Shown here piece after piece: positions 1-8,828 of a DNA stretch of 47,874 bases (position 1 is the stretch's first letter; each line of letters opens with the position of its first letter). Where the stretch lies: assembly GCF_022829445.1 (NCBI RefSeq), contig NZ_JAKSXY010000027.1:1-47874 (forward strand), read 5' to 3'. Made by a program: the position numbers and the translations under genes. Source of the DNA: Methylobacterium sp. J-068 (GTDB taxonomy: Bacteria; Pseudomonadota; Alphaproteobacteria; Rhizobiales; Beijerinckiaceae). Under the pieces are notes generated by a model. The model saw nothing but the letters and a program-made list of their open reading frames with translations. It had not been told where the DNA came from and did no database searches.

Positions 1-2
1 CC

Positions 3-320
3 AACTGGATGATCCCGGGCAAGATGGTGAAGGGCATGGGCGGCGCCATGGACCTCGTGGCCGGCGTCAAGAAGGTGGTGGTGGTGATGGAGCACACCGC
101 CAAGGGCAAGGACGGTTCGGAGAGCCCGAAACTGCTGGCCGAATGCGACCTGCCGCTCACCGGCACGCACGTGGTCGACATGGTCATCACGGATCTGGGC
201 GTCTTCACCATCGACAAGAAGGGCGACGGCGGCATGACCCTCGTCGAACTCGCCCACGGCGTCACCGAGGACGAGGTCCGCGCCAAGACCACCGCCGCCT
301 TCGCCGTCGCGTTGACCTGA
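3..320 (+). CDS. 3-oxoacid / 3-oxoadipate CoA-transferase, beta subunit (C-terminal part)
   Basis: This is the last 105 codons of a CoA-transferase small subunit; the gene enters from the left edge, so its start is not visible. The reading frame opens with [19 protein letters not shown], the conserved C-terminal block of the ScoB/PcaJ/AtoA family, followed by [19 protein letters not shown] and the usual acidic helix. Such enzymes move CoA from succinyl-CoA (or acetyl-CoA) to a 3-oxo acid in the cytoplasm, working with an alpha subunit that should lie just upstream. The fragment cannot separate ScoB (acetoacetate) from PcaJ (3-oxoadipate). The QuiC-like gene at 2526-4445 makes the 3-oxoadipate role attractive, but that is inference. 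Confidence 0.85.
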   Translation, partial: NWMIPGKMVKGMGGAMDLVAGVKKVVVVMEHTAKGKDGSESPKLLAECDLPLTGTHVVDMVITDLGVFTIDKKGDGGMTLVELAHGVTEDEVRAKTTAAFAVALT

Positions 321-337
321 GCGCGTAGACGCCCGGC

Positions 338-372
338 CCGCGCCGGCCCGCGCTCCGACCGGGCCGGCGCGG
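338..372 (+). terminator. GC-rich hairpin after the CoA-transferase gene
   Basis: A perfect 13-bp inverted repeat (338-350 with 360-372, 9-base loop) lies 18 bp after the stop codon. There is no T-tract, so it is terminator-like rather than a classical intrinsic terminator; it could also protect the 3' end of the message. Confidence 0.45.
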
Positions 373-795
373 CGGGCACTGTGCGAGAGACACTCGGCAC
401 CGCCCCGCTCCCCTGCGCCGTCCGGCCGGGAAACGATGGCCGCTGCGGTGCGACGGGCCACGACACCGGGAGCGGGATGTCCGGCCGAAACGGTCCGGGA
501 CCATCGGTGTCCCCATCATGGCCGAGCGCTCCAGGCTATAATTCGACCGGCCCTGTGACACTTCAGCAACGTTTGTGACCTTGGTACGACAATGGGCATT
601 TTCAAATCTGACGAAGACTTGTCCAATTGACTCAAATTCGAATTGCAGGCTGAGATAGCAGATATCAGCAAACAACAGTCATCGGCACTCGTTCGGTTCG
701 ACGGTCATCGGCGCCTCGCTCATCGCGGCGGGCGCGTGTGGCCAAGGAATCGGTGTGCCGAAATGACGTCGCGACAAGATGATGTGGGGGAAACA
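373..795. other. Intergenic region upstream of the porin
   Basis: No convincing gene was seen in these 423 bp; the open frames on both strands have poor composition and no ribosome binding site. A TATAAT hexamer sits at 537-542, but the hexamer 17 bp before it (CATCAT) is a poor -35. The 590-660 stretch is clearly AT-richer than its surroundings and probably holds the porin promoter and leader. Confidence 0.4.
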
Positions 796-2448
796 ATGCC
801 AACGTATCGAAGCTTACTCCTGGGGTCCGTGGCGGCCCTGGTGACGATGCCCTTCGCCCGGGCCGCCGACCTGCCGGCGCTCAAATCCGCCCCGATCGAG
901 TATGTCCGCGTCTGTACGACCTACGGGGCGGGATTCTTCTACATTCCCGGCACGGATACATGCATTCGTCTTTCGGGCCGGGCTCGGGCCGAATTCGGTT
1001 ACCAGCAGAATTTCGTCCGCGGCAATTCGCAGGGCGATCTGAGCATGTATCGCGGGCAGATGCGCCTCAACGTCGATGCGCGCACCCAAACCGATTACGG
1101 CACCCTGCGGGCCTTCGTGAGAATGGAGGCCTCCAGCCGCACCGGCAACTTCATGTGGTCCGGCACCCTTCAGCGAATCGGAAAGGCGTACGCGGCGACG
1201 GGGCAAGACCAGCTCAACCGGACCCAGCAGCAATTCGACGTCGACAAGGCCTTCATCCAGTTCGCCGGCCTGACGGCGGGCCGCGCCTCGTCCTTCTTCG
1301 ACTTCTACGCCCACGACTTCGAGATCATCGGCGTCTCGCACGGCTCGGACGTGTCGGCGACGAACCTTCTCGCCTACACGGCAACCAGCGGCACGGGCTT
1401 CTCGGCCACCGTCTCCATGGAGGATCCGACCTTCCGCAAGACCGGCATCTACGCGGCCGCCGCCAGCGCCCCCGCCCTGGCCGCCTTCGGGACGACCAGC
1501 GCGCCGAGCCCGGTCTTCCAGGGCTTCGCGGCCGACGGCACCCCCACCGGGGTCGGCTTCGTGGATGTGGTCGAGCGCAACCGGATGCCCGATTTCGTCG
1601 GCACGCTCCGTTACGACGGAACCTGGGGCTCGGCCCAGATTTCAGGCGCCGTCAAGGACGTCAATACCGGAAACTTCATCGCCGGTGCCTATCTCGGCAC
1701 GAATAACGGCGTCGCGCTGAGCGCCGCCAATGCCGTCGCCGTCTCCCGCCCGAACACCGAGATCGGATGGGCGGTGCAGGGCGGCGTCAAGATCAACCTG
1801 CCGATGATCGCCGCGGGCGACACGCTCTACCTTCAGGGCGCCTACGCTCAAGGCGGCACGCAATATACCGGTGTGCAGTTCTTCACCGCAGGCTACATCA
1901 CCGCGGCGCGCCCGTTCCAGGGGGCGTCCTTCTCGCAATACCTGCCGGACGCAACCCTCAACCCGCTGACCGGCAAGCTCCAACTCGTCGAGACCTTCTC
2001 GGCGGTGGTGTCCTACCTGCATTACTGGTCGCCGCAATGGCGCACGGCCGTCTTCGCCTCCTACGCGGGAATCAACTTCGCCCCCGGTGCGCGCGCGGCC
2101 CAAGGGGCCGCCAGTGTCGTCGGCGGCATGACGATCGGCGGGTCGCCGGGCCTGCCCAATTCCGTCGGCTATGCCTTCAGCGAGCAGCTGCGCGACAGCC
2201 ACCAGTACTACGCCGGCGGCAACCTGATCTGGTCGCCGGTGCGCGACCTCGATATCGGCGTGGAGGGCATCTACTCGTCGACCAATCTGAACAGTGGCCG
2301 CGTGATCGACCAGAACAAGAGCCCCGGTGCCGTCGTCGCCAGCATCAGCCCGACGGGCGCGCCCCTGACCGCCTCCGGTGCCGTGATCCGCACCACGAAC
2401 GCGACCGACACCTTCCAGGTTCGCATGCGAGTCCAGCGCGACTTCTGA
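796..2448 (+). CDS. Alphaproteobacterial outer-membrane porin (Porin_2 type)
   Basis: The predicted 550-aa protein starts with a signal peptide (MPTYRSLLLGSVAALVTMPF then ARA before the mature ADLP). Next comes the family's N-terminal block with a Cys pair (VCTTYGAGFFYIPGTDTC), then alternating beta strands rich in aromatic and Gly residues, ending in VRMRVQRDF with the terminal Phe typical of outer-membrane barrels. It should form a trimeric diffusion channel. The ATG at 796 was chosen because it gives a proper signal peptide and follows a GGGGG ribosome site; the frame stays open upstream to 643, but that part lacks coding character. It stands alone and ends at a strong hairpin. Confidence 0.9.
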   Translation: MPTYRSLLLGSVAALVTMPFARAADLPALKSAPIEYVRVCTTYGAGFFYIPGTDTCIRLSGRARAEFGYQQNFVRGNSQGDLSMYRGQMRLNVDARTQTDYGTLRAFVRMEASSRTGNFMWSGTLQRIGKAYAATGQDQLNRTQQQFDVDKAFIQFAGLTAGRASSFFDFYAHDFEIIGVSHGSDVSATNLLAYTATSGTGFSATVSMEDPTFRKTGIYAAAASAPALAAFGTTSAPSPVFQGFAADGTPTGVGFVDVVERNRMPDFVGTLRYDGTWGSAQISGAVKDVNTGNFIAGAYLGTNNGVALSAANAVAVSRPNTEIGWAVQGGVKINLPMIAAGDTLYLQGAYAQGGTQYTGVQFFTAGYITAARPFQGASFSQYLPDATLNPLTGKLQLVETFSAVVSYLHYWSPQWRTAVFASYAGINFAPGARAAQGAASVVGGMTIGGSPGLPNSVGYAFSEQLRDSHQYYAGGNLIWSPVRDLDIGVEGIYSSTNLNSGRVIDQNKSPGAVVASISPTGAPLTASGAVIRTTNATDTFQVRMRVQRDF

Positions 2449-2484
2449 AAGGGACATCCGCTGAGGCCAATGCTTGCGGACCTC

Positions 2485-2517
2485 CGATCCCGGCTCGGGT
2501 GAACCGAGCCGGGATCG
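2485..2517. terminator. Bidirectional terminator between the porin and quiC-like genes
   Basis: A perfect 14-bp stem (2485-2498 with 2504-2517, loop GTGAA) lies between two convergent genes. A short T run follows on the plus strand near 2522-2525, so it can serve the porin and, from the other side, the minus-strand gene ending at 2526. Confidence 0.75.
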
Positions 2518-2525
2518 AGCCGTTT

Positions 2526-4445
2526 TCAGGCCTGGGCCCGCATCGGCACGGCGGCGTCGCTGGGCAGGAGCTTGAGGCGGGTCTGGGCGGCGAGGCGGAT
2601 GCCGGCCCCCTGCGGATCGAAGCCGGCATAGCCGCGCCGTTCCACGATCTCGAAGAAGAAACGCCGTTCGAAAGCGCGCGTGAAAAAGTGAAAGTACGAT
2701 CCCGTGGCGTCACGGTCGTAGATGATCTGGTGCCGACGCATGCGCGCGACCAGAGAGGCGTCGAGGCCAAAGCGCGCGACGAGGTCGTCGTAGTAATTGT
2801 CCGGCATCGCCAGGAATTCGATCCCTCGCGCGGCAAGCGCCTCGGCGGTGGCGAAGATGCTGTCCGTGGCGAGGGCGACGTGCTGTACGCCGGCGCCGAA
2901 ATAGTAATCGACGAAGCGCGACGACAGGGTCTTGCTGCTGGCCGAGCTGTTCAGCGCCAGGGTCATCGCCCCGTTGGCCGTGTGCAGCACTTCGCTCTGC
3001 ACGAGCCCGACGGGATCGACGAGGTCGACCTGCGGTTCGGCCTGAACCGCGAACAGGCTGGTGTAGAACAGGCGCCAGGACAACAGCTCCACATGCGCCA
3101 CGGTCTGGGTGAAATGGTCGATGGCCTTAAGCCCGGCGCCTCGGGTGTCGGCCGCGGGGTCGATCTCGAAATCCTGCATCCAGGCCGCCTCGGGATCGAT
3201 CCCGGCCTCGACGAACTCGATGAGTGAACCGCCCACCCCCCGCACGGCCGGCAGGGTCCGCTCGCCCGGTCCGTGCGCCTGCTCGAACGAGGGGATACGC
3301 AGGCCCTCGGCCCGGGCGTGCGCGGCGGCGACGTCGTTGACCGCAAGGCCGATGGCGCAGACCGACGCCCCATGGACGGTGCCGTGCGCCGCGGCGAAGC
3401 CGTCCGGTTCGCTGTTGAGCACGAAATTGATCCGCCCCTGCCGCCACAGGCTCACCTGCTTGCTGCGGTGGCGCCCGCCGGGGGCGAAACCGAGCTTCTC
3501 GAAGAGCGCGCCGAGCTTCACCGCATCGTCGCGCGAGGCGGCGAACTCGATGAAATCGAGGCGCTCGACGCCGATCCGGGGCGGCAGCGTCGCGGCAGCC
3601 GCATTCCCGGCCCGCGCGGCCTCGTCCCGCAGGGCGGTGAGCGAGCGCACGCCATCCAGGGCCGTCATCCGCGTGGCATTGGCGCGGAAGTTGTCGTTGA
3701 AGATCTCGAGGGACAGGACATCGTCGTATCCGATGTGCATCAGGGCGGCGACGTACTCGACCAGAGCCAAGCCGCCCTGGCCGGGCATGCAGCGCAGGTG
3801 GCGGCTCCATTGCAGCACGTCCATCTGGATCGTTGGCGCGTCAGCCATCTGGACGAGGAAAATGCGCCTGGGATCGATATCGAGCAGGCTTTCGGTCGGG
3901 ATGCCACGCGCCAGCGAGTGAAAGCTGTCGAGGACAAGGCCGGCATTCGGATGGTCGGCCGCCCGAACGATGGCCCAGGCGTCGCGATGGTCGTTGACGT
4001 GGCGCCCCCAGGCCAACGCCTCGTACGCGACGCGCAAGTCCCGGCGCCTCGCCCGTGCCCCGAGTTCATGGAGATCGGCGGCGATGCGTGCATGGTCCCC
4101 GCTCGCATCCGCCACTGTCGAAGAACACACCATCAGGAGGTCGGTGCCGAGTTCCTGCGCCAGGTCGAACTTGCGCTCCGCCCTGTCGAAAACCGCCGCG
4201 CGGCGTGGTTCCGGCAGTCCCTCGAAGTCTCGGAAAGGCTGGAGTGTGACGCAGCGCAGGCCGTGATCCGCGATCATGCGGCCGATCTCGCGCGGCTTGT
4301 GCGTATCGGCCAGCACGTCGGCTTCGAACAACTCAACCCCCTCGAAGCCTGCGGCGGCGATTGCCGCGAGCTTCTCCGGCAGCGAACCGCTGAGCGAAAC
4401 AGTGGCGATGGAATTGTACAAGCGCGCCTCCCCAGGAGCTATCAT
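2526..4445 (-). CDS. quiC: 3-dehydroshikimate dehydratase fused to an HPPD-like domain (QuiC type)
   Basis: The 639-aa protein has two domains. Residues about 10-270 form a sugar-phosphate isomerase / AP-endonuclease-2 TIM barrel (SIATVSLSGSLPEKLAAIAA, then GVELFEADVL and EIFNDNFRA). Residues about 285-625 resemble 4-hydroxyphenylpyruvate dioxygenase, a tandem vicinal-oxygen-chelate fold. The HPPD-type metal ligands appear retained: His in AIDHFTQTV, His in GVQHVAL and Glu in FFFEIVERRGYAGF. This architecture matches the Pseudomonas QuiC1 class, which converts 3-dehydroshikimate to protocatechuate; the exact role of the C-terminal domain is less clear. The start may lie a few codons downstream, because homologues usually begin just before the SIATVSLSG motif. 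It is transcribed away from a LysR gene 91 bp off, its probable regulator. Confidence 0.8.
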   Translation of the reverse strand: MIAPGEARLYNSIATVSLSGSLPEKLAAIAAAGFEGVELFEADVLADTHKPREIGRMIADHGLRCVTLQPFRDFEGLPEPRRAAVFDRAERKFDLAQELGTDLLMVCSSTVADASGDHARIAADLHELGARARRRDLRVAYEALAWGRHVNDHRDAWAIVRAADHPNAGLVLDSFHSLARGIPTESLLDIDPRRIFLVQMADAPTIQMDVLQWSRHLRCMPGQGGLALVEYVAALMHIGYDDVLSLEIFNDNFRANATRMTALDGVRSLTALRDEAARAGNAAAATLPPRIGVERLDFIEFAASRDDAVKLGALFEKLGFAPGGRHRSKQVSLWRQGRINFVLNSEPDGFAAAHGTVHGASVCAIGLAVNDVAAAHARAEGLRIPSFEQAHGPGERTLPAVRGVGGSLIEFVEAGIDPEAAWMQDFEIDPAADTRGAGLKAIDHFTQTVAHVELLSWRLFYTSLFAVQAEPQVDLVDPVGLVQSEVLHTANGAMTLALNSSASSKTLSSRFVDYYFGAGVQHVALATDSIFATAEALAARGIEFLAMPDNYYDDLVARFGLDASLVARMRRHQIIYDRDATGSYFHFFTRAFERRFFFEIVERRGYAGFDPQGAGIRLAAQTRLKLLPSDAAVPMRAQA

Positions 4446-4512
4446 GCGGCGGGTGGAGGTCGACTATGCGGTTCCGGTCGTCGGCCGACAAAGTCTATGA
4501 TGCGTGCCAGGT

Positions 4513-4527
4513 ATAACCGCGTGTTAT
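4513..4527. promoter_or_regulatory. Candidate LysR operator (T-N11-A palindrome)
   Basis: The sequence ATAAC-CGCGT-GTTAT is a perfect 5-bp inverted repeat that contains T-N11-A (T4514 to A4526), the classical LysR-type binding motif. It lies in the 91-bp divergent gap between the quiC-like gene and the LysR gene, 9 bp before the GTG start of the regulator. That placement fits autorepression together with control of the divergent gene. Confidence 0.6.
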
Positions 4528-4536
4528 GGATAGGCC

Positions 4537-5442
4537 GTGCTCAACCTTCGCCAGATCGAGGTCTTCCGCGCCGTCATGATCGCCAAAACGGTCAGCGGCG
4601 CAGCGCGAATGCTCCACACGTCGCAACCGGGCTTGAGCCGGATGCTGAGGCACATGGAGGATCGGCTCGGCTTCCTGCTGTTCGACCGCTCGGGTGGGCG
4701 CCTCGTACCGACGCGCGAGGCGAAGATGCTGTTCGAAGAGGTCGAGCGGATTCACAAGGCCCTCGCCGATCTCGATCACTTCAGCGCGTCACTGGCCCGC
4801 GGCGAGGATGAACTTTTCAGGATCGGCGCGTCCCCGTCCCTCGGGCATTCCATCGTTCCGAAGATCCTCAAGGACCTGACCGAGCGCTTTCCCCGGCTGC
4901 TCCTTCAGTTCGACATCCTCTCCGTCGAGCAGGTGGTCGATTATCTCGTGATGCACGTCGGCGCCTGCACGTTGACACTCTTTCCCATCGATCATCCCAA
5001 CATCGTCTCCGAACGCATCGGCCGCACCGAAATGGTCTGTGTCGTACCTGCGGACCATGCATGGGCCGACCGGAGCACGATTCGTCTGGACGAACTGATC
5101 GATCAGCCACTCATCTCCTTTCAGGATGAGACGCCCCACGGCCAGGTCATTGCCCAAATGTACGCACGTGCCGGCCTGAAACGAAAAGTTGCCACCTATG
5201 TACGCTTCGCCGAGACGGCCTGCGCCTTTGTCCGAAGCGGATTTGGCATCACCATCGTGGATGCCTTTACTGCGGATCAAGGGATTGGCAACGCAAGGAC
5301 CCTTCGCATTACGAGTACGGGTGAAATGCAGGTGTTTCTGCATCGCAATCGTCATTCAGCGCATTCGCGAATTAGTAAACAATTTGCGTGCGAAGCGCGG
5401 CGGCAAGTAAAATTATCAGTCGATGCGCTCAATATAGGATGA
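4537..5442 (+). CDS. LysR-family transcriptional regulator
   Basis: The 301-aa protein has the typical N-terminal winged helix-turn-helix (LRQIEVFRAVMIAKTVSGAA, then TSQPGLSRMLRHMEDRLG) at residues 3-62. A periplasmic-binding-protein-like effector domain covers about 90-290. It starts at GTG; an upstream ATG at 4526 is out of frame, and family members begin just before the NLRQIEVF motif. Divergent placement next to the quiC-like gene, with a T-N11-A palindrome between, suggests it senses an intermediate of aromatic or shikimate breakdown. The effector is not known from sequence. Base composition turns AT-rich at the very end of the gene and just after it. Confidence 0.9.
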   Translation: MLNLRQIEVFRAVMIAKTVSGAARMLHTSQPGLSRMLRHMEDRLGFLLFDRSGGRLVPTREAKMLFEEVERIHKALADLDHFSASLARGEDELFRIGASPSLGHSIVPKILKDLTERFPRLLLQFDILSVEQVVDYLVMHVGACTLTLFPIDHPNIVSERIGRTEMVCVVPADHAWADRSTIRLDELIDQPLISFQDETPHGQVIAQMYARAGLKRKVATYVRFAETACAFVRSGFGITIVDAFTADQGIGNARTLRITSTGEMQVFLHRNRHSAHSRISKQFACEARRQVKLSVDALNIG

Positions 5443-5636
5443 TAAGTAATTTGGACCAGATTGTATTAAATCATAAAACAAGAAATATTTTATCTAAATT
5501 TGGCAGGCAACGGCGGCGGGTATTGCGATACCTACACACAAACGGTTTGGAGCCCGTCCGATAATGTCCGGTAGGAGTTAAATGGTCGAGACGGCGGTTG
5601 ACCTGACCGGTATTTTGGACCGAGCCGATTCAGAGG

Positions 5637-5861
5637 CTACTGCATGGTGGGTTCCATGGGTAGACGGAACGCCCGATCTGAGAAGCTGACGGGCGCGAGC
5701 GGCCGGTAGCCCAGCGCCGAATGCGGTCGAACGCGGTTGTAGGTGTTCCGCCAGAGCCCGATCATGATCTGCGCTTCCTTCAGTGAGCAAAAGATCTCCT
5801 ACCTCAGGCACTCATCGCGAAGCTTGCCGTTGAAGATCTTACAATCACCATTCTGGTCTAA
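5637..5861 (-). pseudogene. IS3-family transposase (OrfB) C-terminal remnant
   Basis: Read on the minus strand, this gives the end of an IS3-type integrase: FNGKLRDECLR, then an in-frame TAG (5799-5801), then EIFCSLKEAQIMIGLW, RNTYNRVRPHSALGYRPLAP and a stop at 5637-5639. The VRPHSALGYRPLAP block is diagnostic for the family. The catalytic core upstream is missing, so this is a dead fragment. The 5443-5636 stretch after the LysR gene is AT-rich and holds no gene I can support; 5862-6094, between this and the next IS remnant, also shows nothing. Confidence 0.75.
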
Positions 5862-6094
5862 TCAACGATGCGCGTGTCAACGGATTATGGGATCCCCCGT
5901 GGATCTCATGCTTCCCTTCGAGGTCGACCCGAGGTCGCCTCAGGATGGGTTGCTGAAGTGTGGTGGGACCAATCTCCCTTACGCGGCCTCGGAATCTAAG
6001 GATGCCGGACACAGGAACGGCTCCGTCCTCGCCTGACCCTCGTCCCCACGGGGACACCATTCCGCGTCGTGCGCGGATCTCGATCGCGGTCGGC

Positions 6095-6835
6095 TCAGAT
6101 CGTGGTGAGCCGGCCCGGCGGTTGGAACACGCTTCCATCACGCCACATCCGATGCAACACGACGACAAGGCGACGTGCGAGGGCGACGCGTGCTTTCTGC
6201 AGCCCACGGCGCTTGGCGACAGCCAGGGGCCAGCTGCGCAGGGCCGAGGGCTTCGTCGCGTGCACCAGCATGCTGGTGGCGGCCTCGTACGGCGCGTGGC
6301 GCATGAGCGCGTCGCCGGTCTTGGTGATCGTGCTCGAGCGATTCGTCTCACCCGACTGGTAGCGACGCGGCGTCAGGCCGAACTGGGCGCCGACGTCGCG
6401 GGAGTGAGCGAAGCGCTCGGCCTGATCGACCGTGGCCCGGAAGGCCAGTGCGGTGATCGGGCCGACACCGGGTACCGTCATCATTCGGCGACAGGCCTCT
6501 TCCTCGCGTACAGCCTGTAGAACCATGCGATGCAGGGCTTCGCGCTGGCTCAGCAGCATGGCCTGTACGAGCAGGACGGGCTCTACCACCCGCAGCAAGC
6601 TCGGTCGGTCCGCGAGCAACTCGCGTACGCGTCCCGCGAACCCAGCGCGCCCCACGCGTCCCATCTTCAAGCCGAAGCCGCGCAGTGTGCCGCGGATCTC
6701 GGCTTCGACGTCGATCAACTTGCTGACGAGTAGACGGCGCTGCGTCTTCACGTGCACGAGCGACTGGGCCAGAGCTTTGACACCGGTACGAGCGTCTCGG
6801 TCGGTGTCGATGCTGGCATTCCGGCCGGCGTGGTA
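6095..6835 (-). pseudogene. IS110-family transposase, N-terminally deleted
   Basis: The open frame carries the C-terminal Transposase_20 domain of IS110/IS1111 elements: MMTVPGVGPITALAFRATVD, then FGLTPRRYQSGE, then the conserved tail of these proteins (VAKRRG, VVLHRMW). Before it, LIDVEAEIRGTLRGFGLK matches the family linker. The N-terminal DEDD catalytic domain is absent; only a scrambled trace (RNASIDTDRDARTG joined to VHVKTQRR) remains, so an internal deletion is likely. It is not functional in this form. Confidence 0.75.
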
Positions 6836-6936
6836 TGGTCCGGCAAGGCGAACCCCACGCGGTTCGAGCCTCCCCGTCCGAGCGTCCGATCTCGGACGGC
6901 TCCGAAAAATCCCGTCCAAGAGCCGTCCGAGAACGC

Positions 6937-6962
6937 AAAAGCCCCGGACTTTCGTCCAGGGC
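6937..6962 (-). terminator. Intrinsic terminator left of the tRNA fragment
   Basis: On the minus strand GCCCTGGAC-GAAA-GTCCGGGGC (9-bp stem with one G-T pair, GAAA tetraloop) is followed by TTTT. It lies about 70 bp beyond the CCA end of the tRNA 3' half at 7034-7077, in the right place to terminate the original tRNA transcript. This suggests the sequence left of the tRNA fragment is the original host side. Confidence 0.6.
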
Positions 6963-7033
6963 CTGCGGTCTACAATTCGTTCTGTCCGTGCCCTAAGCCA
7001 CTAAGCTGAATAGCTTTTTGACGTTGGGAAGAT

Positions 7034-7077
7034 TGGTAGCGAGGGAGAGATTTGAACTCCCGACACAAGGATTATGA
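7034..7077 (-). other. 3' half of a CAT-anticodon tRNA: integration (att) site
   Basis: The minus strand reads from inside an anticodon loop (TCATAA) through the 3' anticodon stem, variable loop and T-arm (GGGAG-TTCAAAT-CTCTC pairs with one wobble) to the acceptor strand ending CCTCGCTACCA. The sequence on its 5' side does not pair with the anticodon stem, so only about 44 nt of tRNA are present. A 3' half starting at the anticodon loop beside an integrase gene is the usual product of tyrosine-recombinase integration. The anticodon fits tRNA-Met or tRNA-Ile2. From the orientation, the island should extend to the right, with the intact tRNA at its far end; I found no intact copy in the window. 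Confidence 0.7.
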
Positions 7078-7209
7078 TTTCTATTGTTCCGGCCCTGCAG
7101 CCCGAGTTCAAGCCCGGAATGATCCCGGGTGGGATCACGAAAATGCCAGCGAGTACAGGGAATTGCGTTAACGGGGGGCAACTCGCCTCGTCGTAGAGCG
7201 GCTAGAGAT

Positions 7210-7229
7210 CTCGGGCTCCGCAGCCCGAG
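7210..7229. repeat. Inverted repeat upstream of the integrase
   Basis: CTCGGGCT-CCGC-AGCCCGAG is a perfect 8-bp hairpin 19 bp before the integrase start. CAGCCCGAG also occurs at 7098 and again at about 7232, giving three copies in 140 bp next to the att site. They could be integrase or excisionase arm sites or an operator; this is only positional evidence. Confidence 0.35.
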
Positions 7230-7248
7230 AACAGCCCGAGCCGGTCCG

Positions 7249-8817
7249 ATGTCCGTACGCCTCTCCAAGACCCACGTCGACAAGGCCCTGCGCGACGTCG
7301 CCGACGGCGGCCGGACTTACGACCTGATCGACAGCCAACAGCCGGGCCTCCTCCTCCGTGTCGGGCCGCGCGGCGCGCGCTGGGCATTCAAAATCATCCG
7401 GCAGCGCACGACGTTCAGGATGACGCTCGGGTCCCCGCCCGGCCTCACCCTCGACGAGGCCCGCTCCATCGTCGCGGAGGCGCAGCGCCACATCGCCAAC
7501 CGCACCGATGAGCCCGGCGACCGGTTCCTGGAGGACCAGCTCATCCGGCTCGGCCATCTCCCGCCCCGGCCGCCGCGCCAGCCGCGGGATCCCGTGATGG
7601 TTGCCGAGATGATGGAGATCTCGGGCGACATCCCCTACTGGACCTGGGAGAGGGCGCGCGAGGCCTACCTCGCTGAGGTCAAGCGCACCCTTCGGGACGC
7701 GACGTGGAAGGACTACAAGGCCAAGCTCCACATCCCCGAGCTCGGCAAGCTCGCCGATCGGAAGGTGCGCAGGATCTCGTTGGAGGACCTCGCCGAGATC
7801 GTCGCCGCCGTCCACGCATCGGGTCGCGAGACACATGCCGTCAACGTAGCCTCGGCCCTCCGCCCGATGTGGGGATGGCTCCGGAAGGCGCACGTGAAGC
7901 GGTCGAGCGGTATTGGCGTCGAGGGGATCGGTGCTGACATCGAGAAGCTCGCGGCCCCGGACCGGACCCCGGGCGTCAAGCTCCGAGCGAACGGCAAGCA
8001 GGCCGGCCGCTACGTCGCGACCCCGGCCGAGATCGGCACGGTCCTCGCCGTCGCCCGCGCCGGCGTCATCGACCCAACGGTGTCCCTCGCCCTGGAGCTC
8101 TTGGTCCTGACGGCCCAGCGCTGGCGCCCGATCGTGGACGCGCGCGTCGAGGATTTCGTCCCGTGGACCGAGGAACCGGGGTGGGGCTGCTGGTCGATGG
8201 GTCCGGCTCACCGCAAGACGGCCGACAAGCGCGACGACCAATCGAGGCACGCCCTCCCGCTGCCTCCGGCGCTCTGGGCCCGGATCCTGCCGCAGCTGCA
8301 GGCCTGCACGGCGGCCGGGCGGGAGCATCTGTTCCCGCAGATCCGCGCTTGGCGGATCGGGGACGAGGTGTCGGGTCACATGAACGAGGCGGGGCTCAAC
8401 CACCGCTTGCTCGACATGGGGCTGCGAGCGAGCCCTCACGACATCCGGCGTGGGTTCTCCACGCACTGCCAGAAGACGCTGCGCCTGCCCCGCGACGCCG
8501 TGAAGCTCGTCATGGACCATAACGAAGGCATCGCAGCGGACGACGTTCTCGAAGGGCACTACACGCAGGACGACCGCCTCGACCTCAAGCAGCCGGTCAT
8601 GTCGCGGTGGCTCGCCTGGTGCGAGGAGCAGGCGGCGACGGCGGCCGCGGCGTTCCCGCCCCTGCCGGAGCTGGCGGCCGAGACCGCCGCCCGGCGCCGG
8701 GCGCGCGAGAAGGACGGCAAGGCGAAGTCGGCCGCGAAGAAGGCGGCTGCCGCCGCGGCCAAGGCCGAAGCCGCCGTCGGCGTCGAGGGCGACAAAGTCC
8801 TAGAACTTGCCGCGTAG
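7249..8817 (+). CDS. Tyrosine recombinase / phage-type integrase
   Basis: The 522-aa protein begins MSVRLSKTHVDKALRD at the ATG at 7249; the frame is open further upstream, but that part runs through the att region. An N-terminal arm-binding domain is followed by a SAM-like core-binding segment (WERAREAYLAEVKRTLRD). The catalytic domain keeps the first Arg in LTAQRWRPIVDARVEDF, the H-x-x-R box in SPHDIRRGFSTH and the nucleophile Tyr in LEGHYTQDD. A low-complexity Ala/Lys tail (about residues 475-510) follows. It probably integrates and excises the island at the tRNA site 170 bp upstream. Confidence 0.9.
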   Translation: MSVRLSKTHVDKALRDVADGGRTYDLIDSQQPGLLLRVGPRGARWAFKIIRQRTTFRMTLGSPPGLTLDEARSIVAEAQRHIANRTDEPGDRFLEDQLIRLGHLPPRPPRQPRDPVMVAEMMEISGDIPYWTWERAREAYLAEVKRTLRDATWKDYKAKLHIPELGKLADRKVRRISLEDLAEIVAAVHASGRETHAVNVASALRPMWGWLRKAHVKRSSGIGVEGIGADIEKLAAPDRTPGVKLRANGKQAGRYVATPAEIGTVLAVARAGVIDPTVSLALELLVLTAQRWRPIVDARVEDFVPWTEEPGWGCWSMGPAHRKTADKRDDQSRHALPLPPALWARILPQLQACTAAGREHLFPQIRAWRIGDEVSGHMNEAGLNHRLLDMGLRASPHDIRRGFSTHCQKTLRLPRDAVKLVMDHNEGIAADDVLEGHYTQDDRLDLKQPVMSRWLAWCEEQAATAAAAFPPLPELAAETAARRRAREKDGKAKSAAKKAAAAAAKAEAAVGVEGDKVLELAA

Positions 8818-8828
8818 CCCAGGGAAAC

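Noticed and set aside
537..542. TATAAT as a strong promoter
   Set aside because: No acceptable -35 element at the right spacing; left only as a remark for the intergenic region.
7034..7110. Complete tRNA gene
   Set aside because: The 5' anticodon stem, D-arm and 5' acceptor strand are absent; the flanking bases do not pair.
7168..8559. Minus-strand open frame of 463 codons over the integrase
   Set aside because: It is the antisense shadow of the integrase; the integrase frame has all catalytic motifs.
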